Positions 38,822-49,698 of a stretch of 64,000 bases of DNA are shown here, one piece after another. A program made the translations under genes and the position numbers. The stretch is from Mycolicibacterium insubricum (GTDB taxonomy: Bacteria; Actinomycetota; Actinomycetes; Mycobacteriales; Mycobacteriaceae): the NCBI RefSeq assembly GCF_010731615.1, contig NZ_AP022618.1:3906001-3970000 (forward strand). The letters run 5' to 3'. Positions within the stretch are counted from its first letter, which is position 1. Each line of letters starts with the position of its first letter. Under the pieces are notes generated by a model that worked only from the letters and a program-made list of their open reading frames with translations, searched no databases and had not been told where the DNA came from.

Positions 38822-39952
38822 ATGTCCGATAGCACCGAGGCCGGCCTCGAGCCCGCCATCCGCAGCGCCCTGGCCAAGGTCATCGACCCCGAATTGCGCA
38901 GGCCCATCACCGAACTCGGGATGGTCAAGAGCGTCGAGGTAGCCCCCGACGGGGCGGTCGCCGTCGGCATCTACCTGACCACCTCGGCGTGTCCGAAGAA
39001 GACCGAGATCTCCGAGCGAGTGCAGGCCGTCGTCGCCGACGTGCCCGGTACCGCGTCGGTGAAGGTCACCCTCGACGTGATGAACGACGAGCAGCGCTCC
39101 GAACTGCGCAAACAGCTGCGCGGCGACGCCCCCGAGCCGGTCATCCCGTTCAGCCAGCCGGGCAGCCTGACCCGGGTGTACGCGGTGGCCTCCGGCAAGG
39201 GCGGGGTCGGCAAGTCCAGCGTCACCGTCAACCTGGCAGCCGCGCTGGCCGCGCGCGGATTGTCCGTCGGGCTGCTCGACGCCGACATCTACGGCCATTC
39301 GGTGCCCCGGATGATGGGCACCGACGACCGGCCCACCCAGGTCGACTCGATGATCGTGCCGCCGGTGGCCCACGACGTGAAGGTCATCTCGATCGCGCAG
39401 TTCACCTCCGGGAACACCCCGGTGGTGTGGCGCGGGCCGATGCTGCACCGCGCGCTGCAGCAGTTTTTGGCCGACGTGTACTGGGGCGATCTGGACGTGC
39501 TGCTGCTGGATCTGCCGCCGGGTACCGGCGACGTCGCGATCTCCATCGCGCAGCTGATCCCGGGCGCGGAGATCATCGTGGTGACCACCCCGCAGCTGGC
39601 CGCCGCCGAGGTCGCCGAGCGGGCCGGCGCCATCGCCGTGCAGACCCGTCAGCGGGTGGCCGGCGTGGTGGAGAACATGGTGGACAGCCCGACGCTGAAG
39701 ATGTTCGGCGAGGGCGGCGGCCGTCAGGTCGCCGAGAGCCTGTCGCGCACGATGGGCGTCGACGTACCGCTCTTGGGCCAGGTGCCGCTGGACCCGGCGC
39801 TGGTGGCCGCCGGTGACACCGGGGTGCCGCTGGCGCTGTCCTCGCCCGACGAGGGCGCCGGCGCGTCGCTGAACAAGATCGCCGACGCGCTGGCGGCGAA
39901 GAAGCGCGGGCTGGCCGGCATGTCGCTGGGCCTGGACACCACTCGGCGCTGA
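38822..39952 (+). CDS. mrp: Mrp/NBP35-type iron-sulfur carrier ATPase
   Basis: 376-aa P-loop protein (Rv1229c, 390 aa) that carries Fe-S clusters to target proteins in the family. An N-terminal MIP18/DUF59 domain (~1-95) is followed by the ATPase domain with the deviant Walker A SGKGGVGKSS (~124-133), LLDADIYGHSVPRMMG and DLPPGTGDVAI. The C-terminal CxxC that holds the cluster in many Mrp proteins is absent: the corresponding segment reads ENMVDSPTLKMFGEGGG, and the only cysteine I see is in DUF59 (TSACPKK). Convergent with tatB over a repeat. Confidence 0.93.
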   Translation: MSDSTEAGLEPAIRSALAKVIDPELRRPITELGMVKSVEVAPDGAVAVGIYLTTSACPKKTEISERVQAVVADVPGTASVKVTLDVMNDEQRSELRKQLRGDAPEPVIPFSQPGSLTRVYAVASGKGGVGKSSVTVNLAAALAARGLSVGLLDADIYGHSVPRMMGTDDRPTQVDSMIVPPVAHDVKVISIAQFTSGNTPVVWRGPMLHRALQQFLADVYWGDLDVLLLDLPPGTGDVAISIAQLIPGAEIIVVTTPQLAAAEVAERAGAIAVQTRQRVAGVVENMVDSPTLKMFGEGGGRQVAESLSRTMGVDVPLLGQVPLDPALVAAGDTGVPLALSSPDEGAGASLNKIADALAAKKRGLAGMSLGLDTTRR

Positions 39953-40048
39953 GCGGCCGATTAGCGCACGACCGGCCAACCAGGAACACAAAAACCCAGG
40001 ACAGATCGACCTGAAGCGGACGTCACGGAGCTCTCGTGCAGTAACTGA

Positions 40049-40092
40049 CCACTCGCTCCGCTCGCGTCCACTCCGCCGTGCCTCGCCGAACC
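40049..40092 (-). repeat. Dispersed 44-bp repeat between convergent mrp and tatB
   Basis: 41 of 44 bases equal those at 50914-50957, in the same orientation and again just behind the stop of a minus-strand gene between convergent genes. It contains the core GCGAGCGNAGCGAGTG on the minus strand. Confidence 0.75.
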
Positions 40093-40099
40093 GCCGGGG

Positions 40100-40552
40100 T
40101 CAGGTGGCGTCGGGGTCGAACCGCGGCGCTGCCGATCCGGATTCCGGAGCTCCCGCTGCAGGTCCGGCGGCCGGCGCGACGGGCCCGGGCGTGATCTCCG
40201 GGGCCGCGGGCGCAACCGGCGGGACGGCCGGTGACGGGCCGGAGGGTGCGGCGGGGTCGCCGAAATTCCCGGTGAAGATGGAGTCGTCACCGTCGAGCAG
40301 GTGTTTGGTGATCGCCGCGCGGGGTGACATTCCGCGCAGCTTGTTCAGCTCACCCAGCGGCTGGGCGAGGTCGTCGAACTCGGGGCCCAGGTCCTCGCGG
40401 ATCTGTGCGGAGGCGTTGTGCAGGTACTCCCGGGCCTGGCGCAGCGCGCCGGTGGTCCAGCGGATGGCGCCGGGCAACCGTTCCGGGCCGAGGACGACCA
40501 GGCCGATGACCAGCAGCACCAGCACCTCGCCCCAACCCAGGTTGCCGAACAC
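40100..40552 (-). CDS. tatB: Sec-independent translocase subunit TatB
   Basis: 150-aa protein (Rv1224 is 131 aa). One N-terminal membrane helix ([26 protein letters not shown], with the conserved Gly-Pro hinge) is followed by an amphipathic helix ([34 protein letters not shown]) and a long Ala/Pro tail. It works with TatA/TatC to export folded proteins. The GTG start follows the htrA stop with no gap, linking it to the envelope-stress genes. Confidence 0.94.
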   Translation of the reverse strand: MFGNLGWGEVLVLLVIGLVVLGPERLPGAIRWTTGALRQAREYLHNASAQIREDLGPEFDDLAQPLGELNKLRGMSPRAAITKHLLDGDDSIFTGNFGDPAAPSGPSPAVPPVAPAAPEITPGPVAPAAGPAAGAPESGSAAPRFDPDAT

Positions 40553-42145
<1,593 letters not shown>

Positions 42146-42185
42146 CTACCGGCGCCAACTGGCACCCACCGACGCCGATCGGCGT

Positions 42186-42599
42186 TCACCGGCGTTTGCG
42201 GCGCGGGTCGTGCTCGTCGGAGGAGCCGATCAGATCGTCGGGCGGAATGGGCGGCGCCAGCGGAATCTGCGACAGCATGCCCAGCAGGGTGCTCGGCGCG
42301 GTGATCGGGTTGGCGTCGCGCAGCGCCGAGCGGGCCTGGCGCTGGGCAGCGACCTCGGCCGAACAGCCCGGGCACAGGGCCAGGTGGTGGGTGGCGCGCA
42401 GCTGCGCCGAGGCGGGCAGTTCGCCGTCGACGAACGCGGCCAGCGCCTCGGTGGACAGGTGCTCGGTGGAGCCGAACCGGCGCGGACTCGCCGTGCAGTC
42501 CACCCCCGGCGCAATGCCCAGGTGGGTGTCGAGGCGGTTGCCCCAATCGACGGGCAGCCAGGAGAACATGCGCCGCAAACCGCGCGCCCGTTCACTCAT
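42186..42599 (-). CDS. rseA: Anti-sigma factor RseA
   Basis: 137-aa ZAS-type anti-sigma factor of SigE. The zinc motif is in ATHHLALCPGCSAEV (H-x3-C-x2-C), preceded by STEHLSTEALAAFVDGEL. Like Rv1222 it has no membrane helix. In M. tuberculosis phosphorylated RseA is degraded by ClpC1P2, releasing SigE. I chose ATG 42599 by match with the Rv1222 start (…FSWLP); the longer frame to 42704 is unlikely. Confidence 0.93.
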   Translation of the reverse strand: MSERARGLRRMFSWLPVDWGNRLDTHLGIAPGVDCTASPRRFGSTEHLSTEALAAFVDGELPASAQLRATHHLALCPGCSAEVAAQRQARSALRDANPITAPSTLLGMLSQIPLAPPIPPDDLIGSSDEHDPRRKRR

Positions 42600-42707
42600 G
42601 GCCGGCCCCGCTTTCTGCATCCACGTGACGCCGGCGCCCGACGCCGGCCTGCGGGTTCTCACCCTCGCATCATCGAATGTAGCGCGGGTGCCGCTGTTCG
42701 ACACGCC

Positions 42708-43466
42708 TTAACGCCGCGGGATTTCGGCTGTGCCGCGGTGGGTGGCCAAGTGGTCGCGGATGGCCTGCCGGCCCCGGTGGATGCGGCTGCGGACGGTGCC
42801 GAGCTTGACGTCGAGGGTGGCGGCGATCTCTTCGTAGGACAGGCCCTCGATGTCACACAGGACGACGGCGGCGCGGAACTCCGGCGGCAGCGAATCGAGC
42901 GCGGCCTGCAGGTCGGCGTCCAGCCGGGCGTCGTGGTAGATCTGCTCGGGGTCCGGGTCCGCGGCGGGCACCCGGTCGTAGTCCTCGGGCAGCGCCTCCA
43001 TCCGGATCCGGGCGCGGCGGCGCACCATGTCCAGGAACAGGTTGGTGGTGATGCGGTGCAGCCAGCCCTCGAAGGTGCCCGGCTGGTAGTTCTGCAGCGA
43101 GCGGAACACCCGGATGAAGGTCTCCTGGGTCAGGTCCTCGGCGTCGTGCTGGTTGCCCGAGAGCCGGTAGGCCAGCCGGTACACCCGATCGGCGTGCTGG
43201 CGGACCAGCTCGTCCCACGACGGCATGGCGGCCTGGTCGCCGGTGGCGTCGAAGACCGCGGTGCCCGTGGGTTCGTCGGACTGCTGCACCCAACCCGAGC
43301 CGTAATCCTGCTCCAGATGGGACATGGTGACCGGAACCGTCAATGGTGTGCTCGTCGAATCCTCCTGAGGAATGCCGGAAAGAAAATCTCCGGCGGCCGC
43401 TGCTTTGCCGATGGCAACATCGAGGGTCGCGGCGGTATTCCCGGCACGGCGTGAGCGGTCTTGCAT
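42708..43466 (-). CDS. sigE: ECF sigma factor SigE
   Basis: 252-aa ECF sigma factor, almost identical in the core to M. tuberculosis SigE. Region 2 is [32 protein letters not shown] (~85-120), and region 4 is [41 protein letters not shown] (~190-232). The N-terminal ~75 residues differ. It directs the response to surface stress, SDS, heat and phagocytosis. ATG 43466 chosen; TATAGA (43479-43484, minus strand) lies 12 bases upstream. The frame opens further but codes for nothing recognisable. Confidence 0.95.
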   Translation of the reverse strand: MQDRSRRAGNTAATLDVAIGKAAAAGDFLSGIPQEDSTSTPLTVPVTMSHLEQDYGSGWVQQSDEPTGTAVFDATGDQAAMPSWDELVRQHADRVYRLAYRLSGNQHDAEDLTQETFIRVFRSLQNYQPGTFEGWLHRITTNLFLDMVRRRARIRMEALPEDYDRVPAADPDPEQIYHDARLDADLQAALDSLPPEFRAAVVLCDIEGLSYEEIAATLDVKLGTVRSRIHRGRQAIRDHLATHRGTAEIPRR

Positions 43467-43641
43467 GCGCCCTACGGTTCTATATCGGCTTGTGCCGGGA
43501 GTGTGAGCAGTATGAAGGCAACCTGAGAATCCCGGCTGCCCGCCTCTGACCTGCATCGACGCGCCGCGGCTCGACGCGGATCGGATCCCGGCGCCGGGCG
43601 TGTCGCCCGCGCGCCTGTCCCCACCGACTCGGGCATGCCCG

Positions 43642-43647
43642 TACGCT
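43642..43647 (+). promoter_or_regulatory. Candidate -10 box, leaderless methyltransferase gene
   Basis: TACGCT, 8 bases before ATG 43656; supports that start. Confidence 0.45.
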
Positions 43648-43655
43648 GCGGGATC

Positions 43656-44396
43656 ATGGCAGATTCCGAAGATCTCAGCCCCGGCGCGCAACCGACGGAC
43701 CCGGCCACCACGCCGTCGCAGGCCCCCGCGCCCGAAGCCGCACGGCCGGCCGTGCCGTCACCGGGTGAGGCCATGCTCGCCCACGCCGAGGGGTCGATCT
43801 CCGAGGACGCCGTGCTGATCGCCGCGCGGGAACGCGCCCACGACATCGGTGCCCCGGCGGTCACCCCGGCGGTCGGCGCGCTGCTGAGCCTGCTGGCCCG
43901 GCTCTCCGGCGGAAAATCCGTCGTCGAGGTCGGCACCGGCGCCGGGCTGTCCGGACTCTGGCTGCTGTCCGGGATGCGCGACGACGGCGTGCTGACCACC
44001 ATCGACATCGAGCCGGAGTACCAGCGGATCGCCAAGCACGCGTTCGCCGAGGGCGGCATCGGGCCGTCGCGGACCCGGCTGATCACCGGCCGCGCCCAGG
44101 AGGTGCTGACCCGGCTGGCCGACGAGTCCTACGACCTGGTGTTCGTCGACGCCGACCCCTCCGACCAGCCCGATTACGTCGCCGAGGGCATCCGGCTGCT
44201 GCGTCCCGGCGGGGTGATCGTGGTACACCACGCATCCCTGGGTGGGCGCGCCGGTGATCCGGAGGCCACCGACGCCGCGGTGACCGCGGTGCGCGAGGCG
44301 GCCCGGATGATCGCCGAGGACGAGCGGTTGATCCCGGTGCTGATCCCGCTGGGCGACGGCCTGCTGGCCGCGGCCCGGGAGCAGTCCACCGACTGA
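43656..44396 (+). CDS. O-methyltransferase (Rv1220c-like)
   Basis: 246-aa SAM-dependent methyltransferase of the COMT/CCoAMT-like O-methyltransferase 3 family. The first ~35 residues are a Pro/Ala-rich extension missing in Rv1220c (215 aa). The SAM site is [19 protein letters not shown] (~90-108), with TIDIEPEYQ and the metal-site region [15 protein letters not shown]. Target molecule unknown. Divergent from sigE across a 189-base region. Confidence 0.9.
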   Translation: MADSEDLSPGAQPTDPATTPSQAPAPEAARPAVPSPGEAMLAHAEGSISEDAVLIAARERAHDIGAPAVTPAVGALLSLLARLSGGKSVVEVGTGAGLSGLWLLSGMRDDGVLTTIDIEPEYQRIAKHAFAEGGIGPSRTRLITGRAQEVLTRLADESYDLVFVDADPSDQPDYVAEGIRLLRPGGVIVVHHASLGGRAGDPEATDAAVTAVREAARMIAEDERLIPVLIPLGDGLLAAAREQSTD

Positions 44397-44455
44397 GGTT
44401 CGGGCCGGCCACCCAACCCACAGCAATCTTTACGGTTGTCTGACGCGGCATCCCC

Positions 44456-44485
44456 TTGACGCTCGCTTGAACGCGTGTTTAACGT
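44456..44485 (+). promoter_or_regulatory. Promoter of raaS (TTGACG / TAACGT)
   Basis: TTGACG (44456-44461), 18-base spacer, TAACGT (44480-44485), then 7 bases to GTG 44493: a strong leaderless promoter. Confidence 0.6.
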
Positions 44486-44502
44486 TTTAAACGTGCGTTC
44501 AA
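44467..44502. promoter_or_regulatory. 36-bp nested palindrome, likely RaaS operator
   Basis: Outer arms TTGAACGC / GCGTTCAA and inner arms GTTTAA / TTAAAC around a four-base centre; 28 of 36 positions obey the dyad. It covers the -10, the transcription start and the first codons of raaS, so binding would shut off the operon. Confidence 0.7.
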
Positions 44503-45152
44503 TCGATGATCTGAGCACCGCCGCCCGCATCCGCGACGCCGCTGTCGACCAGTTCGGCCGGCACGGCTTCGGCGTCGGGGTTCGGGCCATCGCCGCCGCG
44601 GCCGGGGTCAGCCCCGGGCTGGTCAACCACCACTTCGGCTCCAAGGACGGGCTGCGTGCGGCCTGCGACGCCCACATCGCCGAGGTGATCAAGGAAGCCA
44701 AGACCGAGACCCTGCAGACCCACGACCCCGCGGCGTGGCTCACCGCGATGGCCGAGATCGACGAGTTCGCACCGCTGACGGCGTACCTGGTCCGCAGCCT
44801 GCAGAGCGGTGGCGAGCTCGCCACCGCTCTGTGGCAGCGGATGACGGACAACGCCGAGCAGTACCTGCAGGAGGGCGTGCGGTCCGGAGTCCTCAAACCC
44901 AGCCGCGATCCCCGGGCTCGCGCCCGCTACCTGTCGATGACCGGCGGCGGAGGCTTCCTGCTCTACATCCAGTTGCACGACGATCCCAGCGATCTGCCGC
45001 GAGTGCTGCGCGACTACCGGGCCGAGATGATGCTGCCCGCCCTGGAGATCTACACCAACGGCCTGCTCGCCGATAGCGCCATGTACGAGGCGATCCTCGC
45101 CCAGTCCGAGCAGCAGCCCGCGTTTGACGATACGAACGGAGAATCACGATGA
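44493..45152 (+). CDS. raaS: TetR-family regulator RaaS
   Basis: 219-aa TetR repressor, clear orthologue of Rv1219c (212 aa), known to control the adjacent efflux genes and survival under antimicrobials. HTH at ~25-55 ([29 protein letters not shown]); the ligand domain has the conserved [24 protein letters not shown] and [22 protein letters not shown] 44493 fits the Rv1219c N-terminus and the leaderless promoter; the GTG at 44475 lies inside the -10 region. It overlaps the ABC gene as ATGA. Confidence 0.92.
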   Translation: MRSIDDLSTAARIRDAAVDQFGRHGFGVGVRAIAAAAGVSPGLVNHHFGSKDGLRAACDAHIAEVIKEAKTETLQTHDPAAWLTAMAEIDEFAPLTAYLVRSLQSGGELATALWQRMTDNAEQYLQEGVRSGVLKPSRDPRARARYLSMTGGGGFLLYIQLHDDPSDLPRVLRDYRAEMMLPALEIYTNGLLADSAMYEAILAQSEQQPAFDDTNGESR

Positions 45153-46045
45153 CCAACGACATCGAAATCCACGGACTGACAAAGAAGTTCGGCAACGTTT
45201 TGGCGCTGGACGGCCTGGACCTGCGCGTCGAGGCCGGCGAGGTGCACGGGTTCCTGGGACCCAACGGCGCCGGCAAGTCGACGACCATCCGGATCCTGCT
45301 GGGCCTGACCCGGGCCGACGGCGGGCAGGTTCGCCTGCTCGGCGGCGACCCGTGGGCCGACGCGGTGTCGCTGCACCGGGAGATCGCCTACGTACCCGGC
45401 GATGTCACGCTGTGGCCGACTCTGACCGGCGGGGAGATCATCGACCTGCTGGCCCGCATGCGCGGCGGGATCGACCAGGCACGCCGGGCCGAGCTGATCG
45501 AACGGTTCGACCTGGATCCGCACAAGAAGTCGCGCACCTACTCCAAGGGCAATCGGCAGAAGGTCTCGTTGATCTCGGCGTTCGCCTCCAACGTCCGGCT
45601 GCTGCTGCTCGACGAACCGAGTACCGGGTTGGATCCGTTGATGGAGAACGTCTTTCAGCAGTGCGTCGCCGAGGCCCGCGATCGCGGCACCACGGTGCTG
45701 CTGTCCAGCCATATCCTGGCCGAGACCGAGGCGCTGTGCGACCGGCTGACCATCATCCGCGCCGGCGCCACCGTCGAGACCGGAACGCTGGCGTCGCTGC
45801 GGCACCTGTCGCGCACCTTCATCACCGCCGAGCTGATGCGCGATCCCGGTGACCTGCACCGGATCCCCGGTGTCGAGGACATCCACTACGACGGCGCGGT
45901 GCTGCACGCCCAGGTGGACTCCGGCGCTCTCGGCGAGCTGATCCGGGTGCTCGGCCAGGTGGGCGTCCGCAGCCTGGAGAGCCGGCCGCCGACGCTGGAG
46001 GACCTGTTCCTGCGGCACTACGGGACCGAGGCGGTGCACGCATGA
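45149..46045 (+). CDS. ABC efflux transporter, ATP-binding protein (Rv1218c-like)
   Basis: 298-aa ATPase of an ABC-2 type drug exporter. Walker [10 protein letters not shown] (~39-47), signature YSKGNRQKV (a variant of LSGGQ), Walker [15 protein letters not shown], and an H-loop region in [13 protein letters not shown]. The C-terminal ~80 residues are the usual DrrA-type extension. In M. tuberculosis the Rv1218c pump exports several drug classes. Start and stop are both in ATGA overlaps with raaS and the permease gene, so the three are translated together. Confidence 0.93.
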   Translation: MTNDIEIHGLTKKFGNVLALDGLDLRVEAGEVHGFLGPNGAGKSTTIRILLGLTRADGGQVRLLGGDPWADAVSLHREIAYVPGDVTLWPTLTGGEIIDLLARMRGGIDQARRAELIERFDLDPHKKSRTYSKGNRQKVSLISAFASNVRLLLLDEPSTGLDPLMENVFQQCVAEARDRGTTVLLSSHILAETEALCDRLTIIRAGATVETGTLASLRHLSRTFITAELMRDPGDLHRIPGVEDIHYDGAVLHAQVDSGALGELIRVLGQVGVRSLESRPPTLEDLFLRHYGTEAVHA

Positions 46046-47685
46046 GTACCGCACTGCGCCAACCGATGCGCTCCCCCACACCCGCTCCGGCGTCGGACTT
46101 CGCCGGCACCGGGCAGCTGCTGCGGCTGTACCTGCGCCGCGACCGGATCGTCGCGCCACTGTGGATCCTGCTGCTGTCGCTGCCCCTGGCCAGCGTCTAC
46201 GTCGGCAGCATCGAGAAGCTCTACCCCACGCAATCCGGGCGCGCCGAGATGGCGGCCACCATCATGTCCAGCCCCGCCCAACGCGCCATGTACGGCAACG
46301 TCTACAACGACAGCCTGGGCGCCGTCGGGCTCTGGAAGGCCGGCATCTACGGGACTTTGATCGCAGTGGCGACCATCCTCACCGTCATCCGACACACCCG
46401 CGCCGACGAGGAGGCCGGCCGCGCCGAGCTGCTCGGCTCCACCACCGTCGGCCGCTACGCCGGGCTGACCGCGGCCCTGCTGCTGACCTACGGCGCCACG
46501 GTGCTGACCGGTCTGATCGGGTTCGTCGCGCTGCTGGGCACCGCCGTTCCGGCCGCCGGGTCGCTGGCCTTCTGCCTGGGGCTGACCGGCTCCGGCCTGG
46601 TTTTCGGGTCCGTCGCCGCCGTCGCCGCGCAGCTGTCCCCCAGCGCCCGGACGTGCCGCGGAATCTCGTTCTCCGCGCTTGGTGCGGCGTTCGCGCTGCG
46701 CGCCGTCGGTGACGCGTCGTCGGCCACCGGATCCAGCGTGCTGAGTTGGCTGTCCCCGCTGGGCTGGTCGCTTCAGGTCCGCGCGTTCGCCGGTGACCGG
46801 TTCGCAGTGCTGGGCCTGCACGTCATCACCTGCGCCGCGCTGACCGCCCTGGCCTACGCGCTGATCGCCCGCCGCGATGTCGGGGCGGGCCTGTTCCCCG
46901 AGCGGCCCGGGCCGGCGACGGCGAGCGCATCGCTGTCCGGCCCGTTCGGGCTGGCCTGGCGAGTCAGCCGCGGGTCGGTCCTGCTGTGGACAGTCGGGAT
47001 CTGCCTGTACGGGCTGATGATCGGGTCGGTGGCCCATGGCATCGGCGACGAGCTCGGCGACGCCGGCGCGGCGCATGATTTCGTCACCCGCGTCGGCGGC
47101 ACCGGTGCCATCGAGCAGGCGTTCATCACCGTCGCGTTCACCATGGTCGCCATGGTCGCCTCGGCGTTCGTGGTGTCGCTGACGCTGCGCCTGCACCAGG
47201 AAGAGGACGCGGGACGGGCCGAGACGGTGCTGGCCGGCTCCGTGTCGCGGACCCATTGGCTGGCTTCGTATCTCGTGTTGACAATGCTCGCATCGGCGCT
47301 GGCCGTGCTGCTGGCCGGGACGATCGCGGGCCTGGTGTACGCGGCGGCGGCTGGGGACATGGGTCGGGTGCCCGACGTCGTCGGCGCCGCGGCCGTGCAA
47401 CTTCCCGGGGTGTGGCTGCTCGCCGCGGCCACCGTGCTGATCGTCGCTGTCACACCACGATTCGCACCCGCCGCCTGGGCGGTTCTGGTCGGGTTCATCG
47501 CCCTGTTCCTGCTCGGCTCGCTGGCCGGGTTCCCCGCCTGGCTGCTGGATCTGGAGCCCTATTCGCACGCACCGCGGGTCGGGATCGGCGCGTTCACCGG
47601 TTGGCCGCTGTTGTGGCTGCTGCTGCTCGACGCCGCGCTGATCGCGCTGGGATTCACCGCATTCCGCCGTCGCGACCTGCGCTGA
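46042..47685 (+). CDS. ABC efflux transporter, membrane protein (Rv1217c-like)
   Basis: 547-aa polytopic protein with about 12 hydrophobic segments arranged as two similar halves (around 35-280 and 300-547). Each half has a segment of the form ...[18 protein letters not shown] / ...[18 protein letters not shown] followed by membrane helices. This duplication makes it a fused pair of ABC-2 permeases working with the preceding ATPase. The ATG at 46042 overlaps the ATPase stop. Confidence 0.92.
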   Translation: MSTALRQPMRSPTPAPASDFAGTGQLLRLYLRRDRIVAPLWILLLSLPLASVYVGSIEKLYPTQSGRAEMAATIMSSPAQRAMYGNVYNDSLGAVGLWKAGIYGTLIAVATILTVIRHTRADEEAGRAELLGSTTVGRYAGLTAALLLTYGATVLTGLIGFVALLGTAVPAAGSLAFCLGLTGSGLVFGSVAAVAAQLSPSARTCRGISFSALGAAFALRAVGDASSATGSSVLSWLSPLGWSLQVRAFAGDRFAVLGLHVITCAALTALAYALIARRDVGAGLFPERPGPATASASLSGPFGLAWRVSRGSVLLWTVGICLYGLMIGSVAHGIGDELGDAGAAHDFVTRVGGTGAIEQAFITVAFTMVAMVASAFVVSLTLRLHQEEDAGRAETVLAGSVSRTHWLASYLVLTMLASALAVLLAGTIAGLVYAAAAGDMGRVPDVVGAAAVQLPGVWLLAAATVLIVAVTPRFAPAAWAVLVGFIALFLLGSLAGFPAWLLDLEPYSHAPRVGIGAFTGWPLLWLLLLDAALIALGFTAFRRRDLR

Positions 47686-47709
47686 CAAACTCGACCCGAG
47701 GAGGAGACG

Positions 47710-48384
47710 ATGAAAAACGCTGCACGCACGGTTTTCTACACCGCCATCGGCTACGTTCTGTTCGGGGCGCTGTTGTTCTGGCCCGCAGGCACTTTCGACT
47801 ACTGGCAGGCGTGGGTGTTCCTGGCCTCGCTGGCCGTGCTGTCGATCCCCTACACCGTCTACCTGCTGGTCGAAAAGCCCGAGGTGCTGGACCGCCGGAT
47901 CAAATCCGGCCCGGTCGCCGAATCCCGGCCGATACAGAAACTGGCCGTCGGCGGGCTGCAGCTGTTCTTTCTCATCGAGATGCTGGTAGCCGGCTTCGAC
48001 CACCGCTACGGCTGGTCGCATGTTCCGTTGTGGCTCACCGTGCTCGGACTGGTGCTCGCCTCGGTCGGGTTGGCCGTCTCCATCTGGGTGGTGGTGCAGA
48101 ACTCCTGGGCCGCGGCGACGATCACCGTCAACGACGGCCAGCAACTGATCACCACCGGCCTCTACGGTATGGTGCGCCACCCGATGTATAGCGCGGCGCT
48201 GATGCTGGCGATGTTCCTGCCGCTGGGGTTGGGCTCGTACTGGGCGCTACTGCCCGTCGTCGTGGTGGCGCTGTCGGTCGCGGTTCGCGCCGTCGACGAG
48301 GAAGCCATGCTGCGCGCCGAGTTGCCCGGCTACGATGACTACACCGGCGCCGTTCGCTACCGCCTGGTCCCCGGCGTGTGGTGA
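47710..48384 (+). CDS. Isoprenylcysteine carboxyl methyltransferase-family membrane protein (Rv1216c-like)
   Basis: 224 aa, five or so hydrophobic segments, ICMT/phospholipid methyltransferase-like. The SAM-binding C-terminal motif is GLYGMVRHPMYSAALMLAMFLPLGLGSYWAL then RAVDEEAMLRAELPGYDDYTGAVRYRLVPGVW. The substrate is probably a lipid or small hydrophobic molecule. GAGGAGGAGA stands before ATG 47710, 24 bases after the permease gene, so it probably belongs to the raaS operon. Confidence 0.88.
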   Translation: MKNAARTVFYTAIGYVLFGALLFWPAGTFDYWQAWVFLASLAVLSIPYTVYLLVEKPEVLDRRIKSGPVAESRPIQKLAVGGLQLFFLIEMLVAGFDHRYGWSHVPLWLTVLGLVLASVGLAVSIWVVVQNSWAAATITVNDGQQLITTGLYGMVRHPMYSAALMLAMFLPLGLGSYWALLPVVVVALSVAVRAVDEEAMLRAELPGYDDYTGAVRYRLVPGVW

Positions 48385-48385
48385 C

Positions 48386-49600
48386 TTAGATCCAGACGCC
48401 CTTGCCGACGGCGACGACGCCACCGGAGCTGACCGAGAACCGGTCCCGGTCGTGCTCGACGTCGACACCGACCATCTCCCCGGGCCCGACGACGACGTTC
48501 TTGTCCAGGATCGCGTGGCGCACCACCGCACCGCGGCCCACCCGCACCCCGGGCATCAGCACACTGCCCTCGACGATCGCGCCGTCGTCGATGGTCACGT
48601 TCGACGACAGCACCGAGTTGCGCACCGAGGCCGCCGAGACGATGCTGCCCGCACCGACCACCGACTCCATCGCCGCGCCGCCGTTGACGAACTTGGCCGG
48701 AGCCAGGTTCTCCGAGCCGCCGCGGATCGGCCAGCGCCGGTTGTAAAGGTTGAACACCGGGTGCACCGACACCAGGTCCATGTGCGCGTCGTAGAAGGCG
48801 TCCAGGGTGCCGACGTCGCGCCAGTAGCCGTGGTCGCGCTCGGTCGCGCCGGGCACCTCGTTGTCGTTGAAGTCGTAGACGGCGGCCTGGTCCTCGGCGA
48901 CCAGCCGCGGGATGATGTCGCCGCCCATGTCGTGGTCGGAGTGGTCGTCGTCGGCGTCGGCCTTGATCGCGTCGATCAGCACCTTGGTGGTGAAGATGTA
49001 GTTGCCCATCGACACGAAGGTCTGCTCCGGATCGTCGGGCGTGCCGGGCGGGTCGGCCGGCTTCTCCACGAAGCTGCGGATGCGCCCGCTCGCGTCGGCA
49101 TCGATGCAGCCGAACGCATGTGCTTCCGCCCGCGGCACCCGGATGCCGGCGACGGTGGCCCCGGCGCCGCTTTCGATGTGATAGCTCAGCATCTGTTCCG
49201 GGTCCATCCGGTACACGTGGTCGGCACCGAAAATGACGATGTAATCCGGGTCTTCGTCGTAGATCAGGTTCAGCGACTGGTAGATCGCGTCGGCCGAACC
49301 GGTGTACCAGCGCGGGCCCAGGCGCTGCTGCGCGGGCACCGGGGTGATGTACTCCCCGGCCAGACCGGACAGCCGCCAGTTCTGCGAAATATGACGGTCG
49401 AGTGAATGTGACTTGTACTGCGTGAGAACACAGATCCTCAAGTAGCCGGCATTGACCAGGTTGGACAACACGAAGTCGATGAGCCGGTAACCGCCGCCGA
49501 AGGGCACCGCCGGCTTGGCACGGTCGGCGGTCAGCGGGTACAGCCGCTTTCCCTCGCCGCCGGCCAGCACGATTCCGAGCACATGTGGTGCTTCCTTCAT
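48386..49600 (-). CDS. glgC: Glucose-1-phosphate adenylyltransferase GlgC
   Basis: 404 aa, equal to Rv1213. Makes ADP-glucose from glucose-1-phosphate and ATP for the GlgM/GlgA route. The N-terminal nucleotidyltransferase has [29 protein letters not shown] (~8-35); the C-terminal left-handed β-helix (~300-400) carries hexapeptide-type repeats. ATG 49600 is chosen because TAGGTT lies 7 bases upstream. Divergent from glgM, whose enzyme uses its product. Confidence 0.95.
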   Translation of the reverse strand: MKEAPHVLGIVLAGGEGKRLYPLTADRAKPAVPFGGGYRLIDFVLSNLVNAGYLRICVLTQYKSHSLDRHISQNWRLSGLAGEYITPVPAQQRLGPRWYTGSADAIYQSLNLIYDEDPDYIVIFGADHVYRMDPEQMLSYHIESGAGATVAGIRVPRAEAHAFGCIDADASGRIRSFVEKPADPPGTPDDPEQTFVSMGNYIFTTKVLIDAIKADADDDHSDHDMGGDIIPRLVAEDQAAVYDFNDNEVPGATERDHGYWRDVGTLDAFYDAHMDLVSVHPVFNLYNRRWPIRGGSENLAPAKFVNGGAAMESVVGAGSIVSAASVRNSVLSSNVTIDDGAIVEGSVLMPGVRVGRGAVVRHAILDKNVVVGPGEMVGVDVEHDRDRFSVSSGGVVAVGKGVWI

Positions 49601-49607
49601 GGGCCCC

Positions 49608-49613
49608 AACCTA
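49608..49613 (-). promoter_or_regulatory. Candidate -10 box, leaderless glgC
   Basis: TAGGTT on the minus strand, 7 bases before ATG 49600. Confidence 0.45.
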
Positions 49614-49686
49614 TCCGCAGTGTCGCAATGCGGCCAGACGAACCGATTATTCGGGATGTCGCGGCGTGCCGGGGGCGGCCGTCGGC

Positions 49687-49692
49687 TACGGT
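49687..49692 (+). promoter_or_regulatory. Candidate -10 box, leaderless glgM
   Basis: TACGGT, 6 bases before ATG 49699. Confidence 0.45.
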
Positions 49693-49698
49693 CGGGCT

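Noticed and set aside
42600..42704. N-terminal extension of RseA
   Set aside because: The added residues match nothing in the family; the ATG at 42599 aligns with the Rv1222 start.
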